From Janibacter massiliensis (GTDB lineage: Bacteria; Actinomycetota; Actinomycetes; Actinomycetales; Dermatophilaceae): a DNA stretch of 64,000 bases. The notes under the pieces are model-generated. The model ran no database searches. It was given only the letters and a program-made list of their open reading frames with translations, and was not told the DNA's origin. The stretch covers positions 1,490,029-1,554,028 of the forward strand of contig NZ_LT985196.1 of assembly GCF_900289115.1 (NCBI RefSeq). The letters are read 5' to 3'. Every line of letters begins with the position of its first letter. Positions within the stretch are counted from its first letter, which is position 1. Below are positions 62,690-64,000 of the stretch, in pieces. A program made the position numbers and the translations under genes.

Positions 62690-63955
62690 TCAGGCGCTCT
62701 CGCGGACCTGCTCCCGGGCGTCACGGGCCTTGGCCCGCTCGAGGGCGCGACGCCGCTCGTCCTCCGAGCGCCGCGCGATCTGCGCGGCCCGGTCCTCGTC
62801 CCGCGTGAGGCACTCCCCGGTCTCGGGGTCGAAGACGTGCATGAGCGACGGGTCGAAGACCAGGTGGGCCTCCTCGCCCTCGGACACGAGCGAGCGCGAG
62901 TCGAGGTTGACGACGAGCTGTGGTCGCACGCCCTCGCCGTCGAGCTCCTTGTCGAGCTCGTCGAGCGTGCGCTGCACCGACGGGTCCATCTCGTAGGGGA
63001 TGTATGCGTACAGGTCGTTGCCGAGCCACTCGGTCTGGTCGACGACCGCCCGGAACTCCATGCCGTTGTCGATCTCCTCGCCCAGCTCGGCGTCCTTGAA
63101 GTACTCCGGGCGGATGCCGGCGATGACGGTCTGCCGCTGACGGATGGCGTCGGCCTTGGGGCCGTGGATCTCGACCTCCCCGAACGGCAGGTGGAGGCGG
63201 TCGCCCGTGACGGTCGCGGGCAGGAAGTTCATGGGCGGGGACCCGATGAACCCGGCGACGAACAGGTTGACCGGCTGCTCGTACAGCTCGCGCGGGCTCG
63301 CGCACTGCTGCAGGACCCCCTTCTTGAGCACCGCGACGCGGTCGCCGAGCGTCATCGCCTCGGTCTGGTCGTGCGTAACGTACACCGTCGTGATGCCGAG
63401 CCGCCGCTGCATCTTCGAGATCTCCGTGCGCATCTGGCCCCGCAGCTTCGCGTCGAGGTTCGACAGCGGCTCGTCGAAGAGGAAGGCGTCGGCGTCGCGG
63501 ACGATCGCCCGGCCCATCGCGACGCGCTGGCGCTGACCGCCGGAGAGGTTCGCCGGCTTGCGCTCGAGGTGCTCGCGCAGCTCGAGCATGTCGGCGGCCT
63601 GATTGACCTTCGTCTTGATCTCGGCGTCGCTCATCCGTCCCTTGGCCAGGCGCAGCGGGAACGCGATGTTCTCGAAGACGGACAGGTGGGGGTAGAGCGC
63701 GTAGTTCTGGAAGACCATCGCGAGGTTGCGCTCGCGCGGGGCGAGCTGGTTGACCTTCTTGCCGTCGATGAGCAGGTCGCCCGAGGTGATGTCCTCGAGG
63801 CCGACGATCATCCGCAGCAGGGTGGACTTCCCGCAGCCCGACGGGCCGACGAGGATCATGAACTCCCCGTCGGCGATGTCGAGGCTGACGTCGTTCACGG
63901 CCGGGTACCCGTCGCCGTACTTCTTGACGATGTTCTTCAGCTGGATCGTGGACAT
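62690..63955 (-). CDS. ugpC: Sugar ABC transporter ATP-binding protein (UgpC/MsmK type)
   Basis: The 421-residue ATPase powers one or more carbohydrate importers. Walker A is GPSGCGKST (38-46), the signature NLSGGQRQR and Walker B FLFDEPLSNLDAKLRGQM. A C-terminal TOBE regulatory domain (about 240-385) includes GSPPMNFLPATV and IAGIRPEYF. The protein is about 50 residues longer than usual because of an Arg/Glu-rich, probably coiled-coil tail (EDERRRALERAKARDAREQV). An AGGAGAG ribosome site is at 63961-63967. No permease or binding protein lies next to it, so it may serve several systems, as MsiK does in Streptomyces. Confidence 0.92.
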   Translation of the reverse strand: MSTIQLKNIVKKYGDGYPAVNDVSLDIADGEFMILVGPSGCGKSTLLRMIVGLEDITSGDLLIDGKKVNQLAPRERNLAMVFQNYALYPHLSVFENIAFPLRLAKGRMSDAEIKTKVNQAADMLELREHLERKPANLSGGQRQRVAMGRAIVRDADAFLFDEPLSNLDAKLRGQMRTEISKMQRRLGITTVYVTHDQTEAMTLGDRVAVLKKGVLQQCASPRELYEQPVNLFVAGFIGSPPMNFLPATVTGDRLHLPFGEVEIHGPKADAIRQRQTVIAGIRPEYFKDAELGEEIDNGMEFRAVVDQTEWLGNDLYAYIPYEMDPSVQRTLDELDKELDGEGVRPQLVVNLDSRSLVSEGEEAHLVFDPSLMHVFDPETGECLTRDEDRAAQIARRSEDERRRALERAKARDAREQVRESA

Positions 63956-64000
63956 CGGTTCTCTCCTGGGTGGCTGGGGTCGGGGGTGCAGGGCCTCAGC

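Noticed and set aside
1-64000. CRISPR arrays, tRNA or rRNA genes, intact insertion sequences
   Set aside because: No regularly spaced repeats, cloverleaf-like sequences or transposase genes were found in the intergenic regions. A tRNAscan/ISfinder run would settle this.

Overview
The window is chromosomal DNA from a very GC-rich actinobacterium. Family content and gene order (clpP1-clpP2-clpX, DUF4233-ndk, dapA-rnj-ftsK, rimO-pgsA-cinA-clgR, nei2-lhr, DUF3046) fit the Micrococcales, probably an Intrasporangiaceae/Janibacter-like genus. The genus is an inference from the sequence. No rRNA, tRNA, CRISPR array or intact insertion sequence was found.

Layout. 1-7,730 is an accessory block with somewhat relaxed codon use: the end of an unidentified gene, an 811-base gap, an ECF sigma factor overlapping a membrane anti-sigma-like protein, a long perfect hairpin, a minus-strand two-component system, and a divergently read DUF305 lipoprotein plus Cu/Ag P-type ATPase. 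This looks like a metal-resistance island. It ends beside a transporter gene with an internal deletion (7,986-8,444). The core chromosome follows: a thioesterase, clpP1-clpP2-clpX with two ClgR-type boxes, valS (minus), an acyltransferase, a NUDIX-like protein, and ileS behind a T-box riboswitch. Then come AraC/VOC, SDR, folC, a cation transporter, DUF4233-ndk and lpdA.

26,070-31,890 holds a TetR regulator coupled to a truncated CPBP membrane protease under a duplicated palindromic operator, then an 854-residue carboxylate-amine ligase/ATP-grasp fusion overlapping an S9 peptidase. 31,940-44,370 holds a universal stress protein, rpsO-pnp, dapB, an AzlCD/GNAT/enoyl-CoA hydratase operon, an FAD reductase, thyA-folA, dapA and RNase J. 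Between rnj and ftsK sits a second accessory patch: an exported protein of unknown function and a decayed class V aminotransferase. ftsK, a MauE-thioredoxin-like protein, a prepilin peptidase, rimO-pgsA-cinA-clgR, nei2-lhr, a CMD/SDR pair, the agmatine-to-putrescine pair aguA-aguB, DUF3046 and a UgpC-type sugar ABC ATPase complete the window.

Working relations. ClgR (52,760) probably controls the Clp protease genes 42 kb upstream, because both clp promoters carry good ClgR-type boxes. ThyA and FolA work together in the dTMP/folate cycle, and FolC polyglutamylates folates. DapA and DapB serve lysine/cell-wall synthesis. Pnp and RNase J are the RNA decay pair. Nei2 and Lhr are a known repair pair. 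About 17 genes have a -10-like TANNNT (CACACT in one case) ending 7-8 bases before the start codon, so they are probably leaderless.

The least explained parts are the ligase/ATP-grasp/S9-peptidase pair, the truncated CPBP-TetR locus with its paired operators, the exported protein between rnj and ftsK, the ECF sigma locus, and the intergenic palindrome after clgR.
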